DNA from: BOG-908 sp963692875
GTDB taxonomy: Bacteria > Pseudomonadota > Alphaproteobacteria > Acetobacterales > Acetobacteraceae
Direction of reading: 5' to 3'
Assembly (NCBI GenBank): GCA_965198755.1
Contig: OZ240673.1
Coordinates: 2,356,001 to 2,420,000 of the forward strand
DNA: 64,000 nucleotides
The notes under the pieces were generated by a model, which was given only the letters and a program-made list of their open reading frames with translations, made no database searches and was not told where the DNA came from. The position numbers were made by a program, and so were the translations under genes. Below are positions 14,945 through 23,467 of this stretch, one piece after another. Within the stretch, counting starts at the first letter, position 1; each line of letters begins with the position of its first letter.

Positions 14945-16147
14945 ATGGATTTCACGTTCAACGACAAAACCCGCGAGTACCAGGAGCGCGTCAGCGCGTT
15001 CATGGACGAGCACGTCTACCCCAACGAACACCGCTTCCACGAAGAAGTGGCCAGCGGCGACCGCTGGGTTCCCGTCCAGCTTCTCGAGGAGCTGAAGCCC
15101 CGCGCGCGCGACGCCGGGCTGTGGAACCTGTTCCTGCCGGACAGCAACCGCGGCGCCGGGCTGAAGAACATCGAATACGCACCCCTCGCCGAGATCATGG
15201 GCCGCGTCGAGTGGGCGTCCGAAGTGTTCAACTGCTCGGCGCCGGACACCGGCAACATGGAAACCATCGAGCGCTACGGCACCGAAGCGCAGAAGCAGGA
15301 GTGGCTGGAGCCGCTGCTGGAAGGCAAGATACGCTCGGCGTTCGCGATGACGGAGCCGGGTGTGGCCTCGTCGGACGCCACCAACATCGAGAGCACCATC
15401 GAGCGGCAGGGCGACGAATACGTCCTCAACGGCCGCAAGTGGTGGACCAGCGGCGGCGGCGACCCGCGCTGCAAGCTGCTGATCTTCATGGGAAAGACCA
15501 ACCCGAAGGCGGACCGCCACAGCCAGCAGTCGATGATCCTGGTGCCGCGCGAGACGCCGGGCGTGGACATCATGCGGCCGCTGACGGTGTTCGGCTACGA
15601 CGACGCGCCGCACGGCCACATGGAGGTGGATTTCCGCAACGTGCGTGTGCCCGTCGGCAACATCCTGCTCGGCGAGGGCCGCGGGTTCGAAATCGCGCAG
15701 GGGCGGCTTGGCCCGGGGCGCATCCACCACTGCATGCGGCTGATCGGCAAGGCGGAGCGCGCGCTGGAGTCGATGTGCAAGCGGGCCAAGTCGCGCGTGG
15801 CGTTCGGCAAGCCGATCAGCGAGCAGACGGTGACGCTGGAACGCATCGCCGAGGCGCGCTGCATGATCGAGCAGGCGCGGCTGCTGACGCTGAAGGCGGC
15901 GCACATGATGGACACTGTGGGCAACAAGGCGGCGCGCACCGAGATCGCGATGATCAAGGTGGTGGCACCATCGATGGCGTGCCAGGTGATCGACTGGGCG
16001 ATGCAGGTGCATGGCGGCGGCGGCGTCAGCCAGGACTTCCACCTGGCGTATCACTACGCGAGCAGCCGTACACTGCGGTTTGCGGACGGTCCGGACGAGG
16101 TGCATCGCAACCAGTTAGGCAAGATGGAACTGAAGAAGTATAACTAG
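14945..16147 (+). CDS. Acyl-CoA dehydrogenase family protein
   Basis: The 400-residue FAD enzyme has the three-domain acyl-CoA dehydrogenase layout. Signatures are FAMTEPGVASSDATNI near residue 135 for the FAD and substrate site, LNGRKWWTSGG near 165, and the C-terminal helix bundle with QVHGGGGVSQDFHLAYHYASSRTLRFADGPDEVHRNQLGK. The length and DGPDEVHRN form match the ACAD10/11-like branch that acts on long or modified acyl-CoAs. Oxidation feeds electrons to ETF. CAGGAGAAAGCT in front of the ATG is a good ribosome site. Confidence 0.93.
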   Translation: MDFTFNDKTREYQERVSAFMDEHVYPNEHRFHEEVASGDRWVPVQLLEELKPRARDAGLWNLFLPDSNRGAGLKNIEYAPLAEIMGRVEWASEVFNCSAPDTGNMETIERYGTEAQKQEWLEPLLEGKIRSAFAMTEPGVASSDATNIESTIERQGDEYVLNGRKWWTSGGGDPRCKLLIFMGKTNPKADRHSQQSMILVPRETPGVDIMRPLTVFGYDDAPHGHMEVDFRNVRVPVGNILLGEGRGFEIAQGRLGPGRIHHCMRLIGKAERALESMCKRAKSRVAFGKPISEQTVTLERIAEARCMIEQARLLTLKAAHMMDTVGNKAARTEIAMIKVVAPSMACQVIDWAMQVHGGGGVSQDFHLAYHYASSRTLRFADGPDEVHRNQLGKMELKKYN

Positions 16148-16248
16148 AGCGTCTTCCGACCTCGTCGGATCGGGTGAGCAGCCTGGAAAAAGCTTCGGCG
16201 CTTTGTCGTAGCGAGCATCTGCATCATCGTTTGGCCGGATGAAGTTTT

Positions 16249-16384
16249 AGCAAGCAAGGCCTGCTTTTTTGGAAAAAAGCAGCAAAAAGTTTTTGTCCTC
16301 GCTGTCGCGGATCTCTCCGCTCGGCGCGACAGCGGAGGCAGAAGTTTTTTGGTTCTTTCTTTCAAGAAAGAACTGCTTGGCTTC
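16249..16384. repeat. Intergenic palindromic repeat, copy R9
   Basis: The left arm has CTGCTTTTTTG/AAAAAAGCAGC, then the centre CGCTGTCGCGG...GCGCGACAGCGG, and a right arm with slightly changed T-run (TTCTTTCTTTCAAGAAAGAA). It follows the acyl-CoA dehydrogenase by about 100 bp. Confidence 0.85.
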
Positions 16385-16418
16385 GCTTATATCTGAGCTC
16401 GAAACCCCCATTGGGACG

Positions 16419-16550
16419 AGCAAGGCAAGCGGTTCTTTTTTGAATAACCAAAAAACTTCTGTTCCCTTGGGCGCGTGTTGCAGCAACCTCCGCGGCAGCA
16501 GGACCAAAAGTTTTTTGCTTCTTTTCAAAAAAGAAGGCCTTGCTTGTCTA
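16419..16550. repeat. Intergenic palindromic repeat, copy R10 (adjacent to R9)
   Basis: The left arm is shortened to GGTTCTTTTTTGAATAACC, so its A-run is deleted. The centre is worn. The right arm is TTTTTTGCTTCTTTTCAAAAAAGAAGGCC. Two copies in 300 bp form one of two closely spaced pairs in the window. Confidence 0.8.
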
Positions 16551-16683
16551 TGGCAAACTTCAACGGCTACAAATCGCTGGTCTTATCACCGCGCAACGCG
16601 GAAGCGTAGTTCGTTTCGACTTGAGCGTTATCTGAGCTTCGGCTATCGTTTCAGCCTGCAGGTATCGACGGGTCGGACTTCTC

Positions 16684-17655
16684 TTGCGGACAACAACGGT
16701 CAAGTCTCGTTTTAAGCCGCGCGGCGTTGCCAGGTTATGCGTGCTGGGCGTAGCCGGGCTGGCGGGATGCCAGGCCGCACCTGCGGGCACGTGCAGGCTT
16801 GGGTTTGCAACCGACATACCGGTCCGCGTCCAGCACCAACACCTGATCGCTGACGCGCTGCTGAACGGGCAGAAGACGGCCATGGTGGTCGACACCGGCG
16901 CCGTGGTCACCACCCTCGCGCGGAGCAGCGCGGACCGGCTGCATTTGCGGCTGGAGATGTTGCAAGGCTGGGCCGAGGGGATCGGCGGAGCTCAGACGGT
17001 CTACGGGTTTGAGACGCGCAGCTACGAGATCGGCCGGCTGCATGGCGGCCACTTCCGGCTGCTGGCGTCCGACCTCGGGAGTGTCGAGGCCACCGGCGTG
17101 GACGGGCTGTTCGGGTCGGACTTCCTTGGCGCCTACGACGTGGACGTCGACCTGCCGGACCGGAAGGTGAAGCTGTTCAAGTCGATGGGCGATTGCACGG
17201 GACAACCGGTGCACGTTGCGTTGCCGGGACCGCTCTACGCCGTGCCGATGATTGCGGTGGCGGATGACGGCCGGCCGATCGTGGACGTACAGGTCGGCGG
17301 CAAGACGTTGCGCGCGCTGATCGACACCGGGTCTCCCGGCTCGGTGGTGTTCCGCGACAGCGCACGCAGGATCGGCCTGAACCTACAGCTTCTGACGGCC
17401 GACCGCCGGTTTCACCTTGGCGGTATCGGCCCTGGCCACCCCGGCGCGGTGTTGCACGTGCTGACGCCGGTCACGATGGGCGAAGTCACCATCTCCAACT
17501 TTCCGGTGGCGATCATCGACCAGCGGTCGATGCAGGGCGTGGACATGCTGCTGGGTTTGGACCTGCTCTCGCGGGCACATCCTTGGTTTTCGTTCTCCTC
17601 GCACTCGCTGATCTTGCAGGTGCCGCCTTTGGCTTCGCCTCCTAGTCCGGGCTGA
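16684..17655 (+). CDS. Retropepsin-like aspartic protease domain lipoprotein
   Basis: The 323-residue protein contains two retropepsin-like halves, each with an active-site triad: VVDTGAVVTT with D70 and LIDTGSPGSVV with D214. This matches bacterial aspartyl protease (gag-polyproteinase-like) families. From a TTG start the N-terminus has Arg/Lys residues, a hydrophobic run and the lipobox LAGC with C29, so it is probably a periplasmic lipoprotein. That signal supports the TTG at 16684 over the GTG at 16741. A second, secreted paralogue is at 42278-43249. Proteolysis is inferred from the motifs only. Confidence 0.82.
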   Translation: MRTTTVKSRFKPRGVARLCVLGVAGLAGCQAAPAGTCRLGFATDIPVRVQHQHLIADALLNGQKTAMVVDTGAVVTTLARSSADRLHLRLEMLQGWAEGIGGAQTVYGFETRSYEIGRLHGGHFRLLASDLGSVEATGVDGLFGSDFLGAYDVDVDLPDRKVKLFKSMGDCTGQPVHVALPGPLYAVPMIAVADDGRPIVDVQVGGKTLRALIDTGSPGSVVFRDSARRIGLNLQLLTADRRFHLGGIGPGHPGAVLHVLTPVTMGEVTISNFPVAIIDQRSMQGVDMLLGLDLLSRAHPWFSFSSHSLILQVPPLASPPSPG

Positions 17656-17658
17656 TAG

Positions 17659-17800
17659 GAAGAAAGCAAGCAGTTCTTTTTTGAAAAAAAGAACCAAAAA
17701 ACTCTGACTCCGCTGTCGCGCGCTCGCCGGAAAGGATCGCGACAGCGGAGACAAAAGTCTTTTGCTTCTTTTCTTCAGAAAAGAAGGCCTTGCTTTGCTC
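17659..17800. repeat. Intergenic palindromic repeat, copy R11
   Basis: The left arm is TTGAAA type with a deletion in the distal part (AAAAAACTCTG). The centre is CCGCTGTCGCG/CGCGACAGCGG. The right arm is CTTCAG type with AAAAGTCTTTTGCTTC and is an intact match to the target of the IS110 element at 18.7 kb. Confidence 0.88.
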
Positions 17801-17868
17801 ACTCGTTGCGGTCTCCGCACCTCGCATGGTAGTTCGGACCTGTTCTGAACAGCTTAAGGCGCGCGCGA

Positions 17869-18570
17869 ATGACCGATCCGAATCAGGCGGCAAAGCCGCG
17901 CGAGTGGACGAACGACCCGGCGGTTCGGCTGAGGAACGCGCGGCGGCGCGCTGCCCTGGACGAGATCTACCTACCGCAACCCGCCCCCGTGTGGTTTCCG
18001 GCGGGGGGTCGTTTCAACACGCTCTATGCCTTTGCGGCCGAGAAGATCGGCCAGGCCGCCGCGCTCAGCTACCTGGAGTTCGGCGTCTGGCGCGGCGCCA
18101 GCCTCAAACGGATGACGGAGTTGTTCACCGCGCCGGAGGCGCGCTTCGTGGGCTTCGACAGTTTCGAGGGCTTGCCGGAGGCGTGGGGCGACAAGGCGGC
18201 CGGCACCTTTTCCACACGCGGCGAGATGCCGCGCGTGACCGATCCTCGGGTCAGCCTGGTGAAGGGCTACTTCCAGAACACGCTGCCGGGTTTCCTGGCG
18301 GGCCATGCGCACCGGCAGCCTACGCTGGTTCATTTCGACGCGGACCTCTACTCCTCCACGCTGTTTCTGCTGACGACGTTGTGGCACCACGTTGCGGACT
18401 ACTACTTCATGTTCGACGAGTTTCCCGGCGACGAGGCGGCAGCGCTACACGACTTCGCCAAGGCATATCCCGTGAAGTTCGAGTTCTACGCGTGCACGAA
18501 GCGCGACGAGGCGGCTGCTGTGCCGGTGCAGGTGTTCGGGCATATGCGACGGGTAGAGTTCGCGCTTTAG
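17869..18570 (+). CDS. TylF/MycF-like SAM-dependent methyltransferase
   Basis: The 233-residue protein has the class I methyltransferase signatures of the TylF (macrocin O-methyltransferase) family: SYLEFGVWRGASLKRM near residue 66 for SAM binding, FVGFDSFEGLPEAWGD near 95, and VHFDADLYSSTLFLL near 155 with metal-binding acids. In this family the substrate is usually a sugar or cell-surface glycan hydroxyl. No sugar-synthesis genes are adjacent, so the substrate is unknown. The repeat interrupted by IS110 begins two bases after its stop. Confidence 0.88.
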   Translation: MTDPNQAAKPREWTNDPAVRLRNARRRAALDEIYLPQPAPVWFPAGGRFNTLYAFAAEKIGQAAALSYLEFGVWRGASLKRMTELFTAPEARFVGFDSFEGLPEAWGDKAAGTFSTRGEMPRVTDPRVSLVKGYFQNTLPGFLAGHAHRQPTLVHFDADLYSSTLFLLTTLWHHVADYYFMFDEFPGDEAAALHDFAKAYPVKFEFYACTKRDEAAAVPVQVFGHMRRVEFAL

Positions 18571-18571
18571 C

Positions 18572-18681
18572 AACGAAGCAAGCAGTTCTTTTTTGAAAAA
18601 AGAACCAAAAAACTTTTGTCTCCGCTGTCGCGAGCTTTTCCGGCGAGCGCGCGACAGCGGAGTCAAAAGTCTTTTGCTTCT
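18572..18681. repeat. Intergenic palindromic repeat, copy R12, left portion (split by IS110)
   Basis: The left arm is of TTGAAA type with GGTTC-like ends, the centre is CCGCTGTCGCG to GCGACAGCGG, and the right arm begins CAAAAGTCTTTTGCTTCT. It continues at 20060 after the insertion. Confidence 0.9.
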
Positions 18682-18724
18682 TGTAAGTTTGCTGTGTTCC
18701 TCGGCGGAGGCCAAGCTCTGGAAC

Positions 18725-18863
18725 TGCGGTGGTGACCTTGCATTGCTTCTCGGGCGATCCTGTAGAAAAGATCCGGGCCCACCGCATCCTGCACCTCTCG
18801 GTCGGACAGTATGCGGGGCCTCAGCGCGGCTGGGCAGCCTGATTGCAAGAAAGACCTGTGAGG
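18725..18863 (+). ncRNA. Putative bridge RNA of the IS110 element
   Basis: A perfect stem TGCGGTGG (18725-18732)/CCACCGCA (18779-18786) encloses a target loop. In it TTGCTTCT (18743-18750) equals the left target strand through the CT core, and AGAAAAG (18764-18770) is complementary to CTTTTCT on the right target side. A second fold (CCTC..GGTC/GACC..GAGG, 18794-18803 with 18853-18863) encloses ACAGTAT (18806-18812), equal to the left donor end. TTGCAAG (18843-18849) pairs with CTTGTAA of the right donor end with one G-T wobble. The order of left target, right target, left donor and right donor guides is the one known for IS621. Transcript ends are not determined. Confidence 0.75.
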
Positions 18864-18894
18864 GGCGCCACCGCTTGCCCAAGGAAGCCTCGCC

Positions 18895-19875
18895 ATGGCC
18901 ATTCTCGGTCTTGATATCGGTAAAGCAAAAGTCGACGCCCATCTCCTCTACGGCGACAGAGCGGCCGCACTCCACCTGACCAACGATCAGACAGGGTTCG
19001 ACGAACTGCACGCCTGGCTCGAACGACACATCCCCGGCGGCAGCACCGGCCTGCATGCCTGCATGGAAGCCACCGGCAATTATGGCCTCGATCTCGCCGT
19101 CTTCCTGCACGGCCTCGGCATCAAGGTCAGCATCATCAACCCAAAACAAATCAAGGCCTTCGGCCAGGCCGAGCTCCGGCGCAACAAAACCGACAAGCTC
19201 GACGCAGCCCTCATCGCGCGCTTCTGCCGCACGCAAAACCCTGCCCCCTGGACGCCGCCGCTGCCGCACCTGCGCGACCTGCGCGAGCTCGTGCGCCGTT
19301 GCGCCGCCCTCAAGACGACCCGCACACAGGAACTCAACCGCCAGAAAGCCGGCCTGTGGAGCGCCACCGTGCAGGCCTCCATCGCCCGTAGCCTGGCGTA
19401 TCTGAACGCAGAGATCGACGCCATCGCCCACGACATCCGCGCGCTGATCGCAGGCGACATGCAGACGCGCCATCAGGCCGAGCTGCTGCGCAGCATCCCG
19501 GGCATCGGCGAAGTGACCATGGCAGTGCTGCTCGCAGAGATCCCCAACATTGCCGAGTTCGAGCCCAAAGGTCTGGCCGCGTTCGCAGGCCTCTCGCCGG
19601 CCGAGCATAGTTCAGGCGCGCAAACCCGCAGCACCGGCATCAGCCGCATCGGCAACGCCAACCTGCGCAGCGCACTGTATCTCGCGGCACTCAGCGCCAG
19701 CCGCCACAACCCGGTCCTGCGGGTCGTGGCACAACGGCTCAAGCAAGCCGGCAAGCCGAACAAGCTCGTTCTGATCGCCATCGCACGCAGGCTGCTCGTC
19801 CTAGCCCACGCAGTGATCCGCACGCGCCGCCCGTTCGATCCCCATCATGTCAACGCTAACCCGGCAAACGCCTGA
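18895..19875 (+). CDS. IS110-family RNA-guided transposase (recombinase)
   Basis: The complete 326-residue transposase has the RuvC-like DEDD domain: D7 in LGLDIGK, E58 in CMEATGNYG, D100 and D103 in NKTDKLDAALIARF. The C-terminal Tnp domain has the serine S240 in HSSGAQTRSTGISRIGN, plus the helix-hairpin-helix SIPGIGEVTMAVLLAEIP. Members excise as circles and reinsert at a short target read by a bridge RNA. The start ATG lies directly after the putative bridge-RNA leader. No frameshift is present, so the element may be active. Confidence 0.95.
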   Translation: MAILGLDIGKAKVDAHLLYGDRAAALHLTNDQTGFDELHAWLERHIPGGSTGLHACMEATGNYGLDLAVFLHGLGIKVSIINPKQIKAFGQAELRRNKTDKLDAALIARFCRTQNPAPWTPPLPHLRDLRELVRRCAALKTTRTQELNRQKAGLWSATVQASIARSLAYLNAEIDAIAHDIRALIAGDMQTRHQAELLRSIPGIGEVTMAVLLAEIPNIAEFEPKGLAAFAGLSPAEHSSGAQTRSTGISRIGNANLRSALYLAALSASRHNPVLRVVAQRLKQAGKPNKLVLIAIARRLLVLAHAVIRTRRPFDPHHVNANPANA

Positions 19876-20059
19876 TTACCCGTTTTCCAGTTCAGTCAAA
19901 GCCGTTTTCCCGCCCCAGCCACACACTCACGCGGCAAGCTGGCGGGGCTTCGTCAAGCCTGGCCAAAGGCCACCGCGCAGCGGCGCGAAGCGGGCTTTAC
20001 GAAGACACGACAGCTTGCCACCCTCAAACCAAATGGGCGCTTGACCAGCAACACAGTAT

Positions 20060-20092
20060 CTTTTCTTCAGAAGAGAAGGCCTTGCTTGCTTA
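20060..20092. repeat. Intergenic palindromic repeat, copy R12, right portion
   Basis: Resumes as CTTTTCTTCAG, then AAGAGAAGGCCTTGC, completing the arm interrupted at 18681. Confidence 0.88.
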
Positions 20093-21298
20093 TCCTGCCG
20101 AAATCTCCCGCCGCGTCAGCACCTGGTTCGCCACCCCGCAGCCGACCGCCACCGCGGCCGCAATGAGCAGCGCCGGCGTGAATGAGCCCGAGCGCTCCAC
20201 CAGCGTGCCGGTGACCAGCGGCGCCAGCGAGCCACCCACCGAGCCGCCGATGTTGGCCATGGCTTCCACGGTGGCGATCAGCGCGGATGGTGCCAGCGTC
20301 GCGGCCAGCGCCCAGCCGCTGGTGGTGGCCAGGTTGGCGCTGAACAGGGCCGCGGAGATCCACGCGATGGCCACGCCGGCGCTGCCGCTGAGGGCGGCCA
20401 GCACGGTGAAGCCGGCCGCGGCGTAGAGGCCCATTGCGAGGGGCAACTGGCGCGCGGCGCGCTCGGTGGTGATGCGGGCCAGGCGGTCCGACAGCCAGCC
20501 GCCGCCGATGGCGCCGACGAAGCCGCAGGCTTGCGGCAGGGCGGACCACAAGGCAGCGTTCTCCGCCGACATGTGCCATCGGTCGTGCAGGTAGCCGGGC
20601 AGCCAGGTGACGTAGAGCCAGGTCATGTAGACGGTGCCGGCGAAGCCCAGCAGCAGGCCCCAGACGGCGCGCTGCCGCAGCAGCGCCAGCCATTGCGAGG
20701 GGCCGGCGATGCGCGTGGCCTCGCCCGCGGGCGCGGCCGGGTTGCGGTAGGCCAGCGCCCAGGCGGCGGCGACCAGGAGGCCGGTGGCGCCGAGGACGAC
20801 GAAGCTGGCGCGCCAGCCGAGTGCGATCATCAGCGGCGTCAGCACCAGCGGTGCGATGGCCGGACCCAGCGAGGCCGAAGCGTTCAGCAGCCCCAGCGGC
20901 AGGGCGCGTTCATTCGGCGCGAAGCGGTCGGCGCAGACCCGGGCGCCGCCGACGAACATCGGCGATTCGCCCATGCCCAGCGCCACGCGGGCAACGATGA
21001 AGCCGCTTAGGCCGGTGACCAGGGCGGTGGCCATCTGCACGGCGGACCAGGCGGCCAGGCCGCCGGCAAGTGCGGCGCGGGCGCCGAGGCGGTCCACCAG
21101 GCTGCCGGCCGGGAGTTGGGCGAGCGCGTAGCTGCAGGCGAAGGCGGAGAGCAGCAGGCCGGCCTGGCCGGCAGAGAGGTGCAGCTCGTTACGAATTGCC
21201 GGCAAGGCGATGGAGACGGCCGAGCGGTCGATGAAGTTGATGCAGCCGGCGAGCACCAGCAGGCCGACGGCGACGTTGCGCAGGCGGCGGTCCGTCAC
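20090..21298 (-). CDS. MFS transporter (anion:cation symporter-like)
   Basis: The 402-residue protein has 12 predicted membrane spans and MFS hallmarks: INFIDRSAVSIALPAI in the first helix, LVDRLGARAALAGG at loop 2-3, and GGGWLSDRLARITTERAARQ at loop 8-9. The first helix resembles the ACS (organic anion) branch that carries sugar acids and related carboxylates. The substrate is not identified. Its start shares ATGA with the stop of the upstream cupin gene, so the pair is one unit that may import and handle the same compound. Confidence 0.9.
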   Translation of the reverse strand: MTDRRLRNVAVGLLVLAGCINFIDRSAVSIALPAIRNELHLSAGQAGLLLSAFACSYALAQLPAGSLVDRLGARAALAGGLAAWSAVQMATALVTGLSGFIVARVALGMGESPMFVGGARVCADRFAPNERALPLGLLNASASLGPAIAPLVLTPLMIALGWRASFVVLGATGLLVAAAWALAYRNPAAPAGEATRIAGPSQWLALLRQRAVWGLLLGFAGTVYMTWLYVTWLPGYLHDRWHMSAENAALWSALPQACGFVGAIGGGWLSDRLARITTERAARQLPLAMGLYAAAGFTVLAALSGSAGVAIAWISAALFSANLATTSGWALAATLAPSALIATVEAMANIGGSVGGSLAPLVTGTLVERSGSFTPALLIAAAVAVGCGVANQVLTRREISAG

Positions 21299-21795
21299 GC
21301 TGCGTGGCCGGCCCAGAGCGCGCGTAGGAACTCCGCACCGGGCACCGGGTCGTGTGCGGGCAGGCCGAGCTGCGCGATGTTGCTGGTGGCGGCTGCCAGC
21401 TCGGCGGGGTGGCCACGCAGGACGTCATAGGGGGCGCCGCCGGCAGTGGCGCCGATCACCAGCAGGTCGTCGCTCTGGCCGAGGTTGCAGTGGCCGACGC
21501 CCGCTGGGATGACCAGCACGTCGCCGGCGTGCAGCGTCAGCTGCCGGCCGGACGGGCCGCCAAGCATGGCGTGCACGTGGCCGGCGGCGATGCCCAGCAC
21601 CTCGTGCGCGGTGCTGTGGAAGTGGTGGTAGGTGTAGATGCCGTTCCGCCAGGGGTTGAGCCAATCCTGGCGGTCGAAGGCGTGCTCCATGGCGGCGGGG
21701 TCGGCGGGCAGGGCCGCGCGATAGAGCAGCGCGGGGTGGGCGGAGTTGGGGAAGCCGGCGGATGGGGGGAGGTGCACAGTCTGGGGGGCGTTCAT
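21295..21795 (-). CDS. Cupin domain protein
   Basis: The 166-residue single-domain cupin has the first metal motif as YHHFHSTAHEVLGIAAGHVHAMLGG and the second as LHAGDVLVIPAGVGHCNLG. The histidines and one glutamate that bind metal are kept. It resembles small double-stranded beta-helix proteins of unknown catalytic role (sugar-binding or dioxygenase-like). The ATG at 21795 is preferred because the sequence upstream is repeat R13. It is translationally coupled to the MFS transporter. Confidence 0.82.
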   Translation of the reverse strand: MNAPQTVHLPPSAGFPNSAHPALLYRAALPADPAAMEHAFDRQDWLNPWRNGIYTYHHFHSTAHEVLGIAAGHVHAMLGGPSGRQLTLHAGDVLVIPAGVGHCNLGQSDDLLVIGATAGGAPYDVLRGHPAELAAATSNIAQLGLPAHDPVPGAEFLRALWAGHAA

Positions 21796-21813
21796 GCGCG
21801 GGGAACGCGGCGA

Positions 21814-21950
21814 GGAAAGCAAGGCCTTCTTTTTTGAAAAAAAGAAGCAAAAAACTTTTGGTCCGGCTGTCGCGGAGCTTCCCTCAGCGTGTACTCAAGG
21901 GAACAAAAGTTTTTTGGTTCTTTTTTGCAAAAAAGAACTGCTTGCTTGCT
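21814..21950. repeat. Intergenic palindromic repeat, copy R13
   Basis: The left arm is of TTGAAA/GAAGC type. The right arm is GGTTC with TTTTGCAAAA at the loop, the only copy with a G-C change there. It lies between divergent genes and ends three bases before the next start codon. Confidence 0.85.
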
Positions 21951-21952
21951 GC

Positions 21953-23467
21953 ATGACCGACGACATCCCCGACCAGCGCGCCGACCGCACGCAGCTGCAG
22001 CAGATCATTGCCGACCTCACCGACGGTGTGGTCATCCTGGAGGGCGACGGCACCATCGCCTGGGCCAACCAGACCGCGCTGGCGCTGCACGGCGTGCGCA
22101 AGCTGGCCGAGCTGGGCGGCACGGCGGACGCCTACCGCAGCCGCTTCGCGCTGCGCTACCGCGACAACCAGAAGGTGCCGGCCGCCGAGTACCCGATGCA
22201 GCGGCTGATGGCGGGCGAGCGGTTCGACGGGGTGGTCGTGCTGCTGGAGCGCCCCGGCAAGCAGCACCCCTGCGTGCACCAGCTGCGCGGTTTCGCAGTG
22301 ACCGACCGCAAGGCGCGGCCGGACTGCCTGGTGCTGGTGATCAACGACGAGACCGAGCGGTTCAACGCCGAGGAGCGGTTCGAGCGTGCGTTCGGTGCCA
22401 ACCCGGCGCCGGCGGTGATCGTGCGGCTGTCGGACATGCGTTTCGTGAAGGTGAACCACGGGTTTTCCGAGATGACCGGCTACCTGCGCGGCGACCTGAT
22501 CGGCCGCTCGATGCACGAGATCGACCTGCTGCGCGGGGCCGACCACCGCGAGCTGGCGGTGGCCAAGCTGCATGCCGGCCAGACGATCCCGCAAATGGAG
22601 GCGCGGCTGGACCTGCCGGACGGCGCGCACAAGACGGTGCTGCTGGGCGGCCAGCCGATCGAGGTGGGCGACGAATCCTGCATGCTGTTCACCTTTGCCG
22701 ATTTGCACCCGCGCGAACTGGCGCGGCGCGCGCTGGTGCAGAGCGAGGAGCGCTTCTCCAAGGCGTTCCACATGGCGCCGGGGCCGATGGCGATGCTGAC
22801 GCTGGAGGGGCTGTGCTTCATCGACGTGAACGCGGCCTTCACCGCCGCCTCCGGCTGGCGGCGCGAGGAGGTGGTGGGGCGCAGCCAGTCCGAGCTGGAG
22901 GTGTGGGGCGAGGGCGCGCCGCGCGAGAACCTCGAGGCGGACCTGCGGCAGACCGGGTGTTTGCGCAGCGTGGAGGTGCAGTTGCGGTCGCATAACGGCG
23001 GCGTGTGCGACTACCTGATGTCTGCGGAGACGGTGGAGATCCATCAGCAGGCGTGCGTGTTGAGCGTGATGCTCGACATCACCGAACGCAAACGTAGCGA
23101 GACCGAGCTGCTGGCCGCGGTGGAGGCGGTGATGCAGGACACCTCGTGGCTGGGACAGAAGATCGTCGAGAAGCTGGCCAGCATCACCGGCGCCAAGCAG
23201 CCGGGTGGTGCCACCGAAGTGGCGACGCTGCCGGAGCGGGCGCGCGAGGTGCTCGGGCTGATGGCACAGGGGCTGTCGGACGACGATATTGCCGGGCGGC
23301 TGAAGATCAGCCGGAACACGGTGCGGAATCACGTCTCTGTCATCTACACCAAATTGGGCATCCGCCGTCGCAGCGCGGTGATCGTCTGGGCGCGCGAGCG
23401 TGGGCTGGGCGCTGCGTCCAAGCCACGGACGCCGCAGCGAAAAACCGGGCCGGCGCGCAAGGCCTAG
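21953..23467 (+). CDS. Multi-PAS domain LuxR-type transcriptional regulator
   Basis: The 504-residue cytoplasmic protein has three PAS-like domains and a LuxR helix-turn-helix. PAS units lie near 10-125 (GVVILEGDGTIAWANQTALALHG), 140-255 (VKVNHGFSEMTGYLRGDLIGRS) and 265-390 (AMLTLEGLCFIDVNAAFTAASGWRREEVVGRS). The C-terminal motif LPERAREVLGLMAQGLSDDDIAGRLKISRNTVRNHVSVIYTKLGIRRRS is a standard LuxR DNA-binding domain. No kinase or receiver is seen, so it is a one-component sensor; the ligand or cofactor is unknown. The start lies directly after repeat R13, with no clear Shine-Dalgarno box. Confidence 0.9.
   Translation: MTDDIPDQRADRTQLQQIIADLTDGVVILEGDGTIAWANQTALALHGVRKLAELGGTADAYRSRFALRYRDNQKVPAAEYPMQRLMAGERFDGVVVLLERPGKQHPCVHQLRGFAVTDRKARPDCLVLVINDETERFNAEERFERAFGANPAPAVIVRLSDMRFVKVNHGFSEMTGYLRGDLIGRSMHEIDLLRGADHRELAVAKLHAGQTIPQMEARLDLPDGAHKTVLLGGQPIEVGDESCMLFTFADLHPRELARRALVQSEERFSKAFHMAPGPMAMLTLEGLCFIDVNAAFTAASGWRREEVVGRSQSELEVWGEGAPRENLEADLRQTGCLRSVEVQLRSHNGGVCDYLMSAETVEIHQQACVLSVMLDITERKRSETELLAAVEAVMQDTSWLGQKIVEKLASITGAKQPGGATEVATLPERAREVLGLMAQGLSDDDIAGRLKISRNTVRNHVSVIYTKLGIRRRSAVIVWARERGLGAASKPRTPQRKTGPARKA

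Larger units (their letters stand above)
18682..20059 (+). mobile_element. IS110-family insertion sequence inside repeat R12
   Basis: About 1.38 kb, bounded by the dinucleotide CT at 18680-18681 and 20060-20061. Deleting the element and one CT restores TTTTGCTT-CT-TTTCTTCAG, the right arm of the intergenic repeat. No long terminal repeats exist; a 7-bp subterminal pair CTGTGTT/AACACAG is present near each end. It has a 213-bp non-coding left end, the transposase gene and a 184-bp right end. This layout, with the long left leader and CT core, follows the IS110 group whose leader encodes the bridge RNA. Confidence 0.9.
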
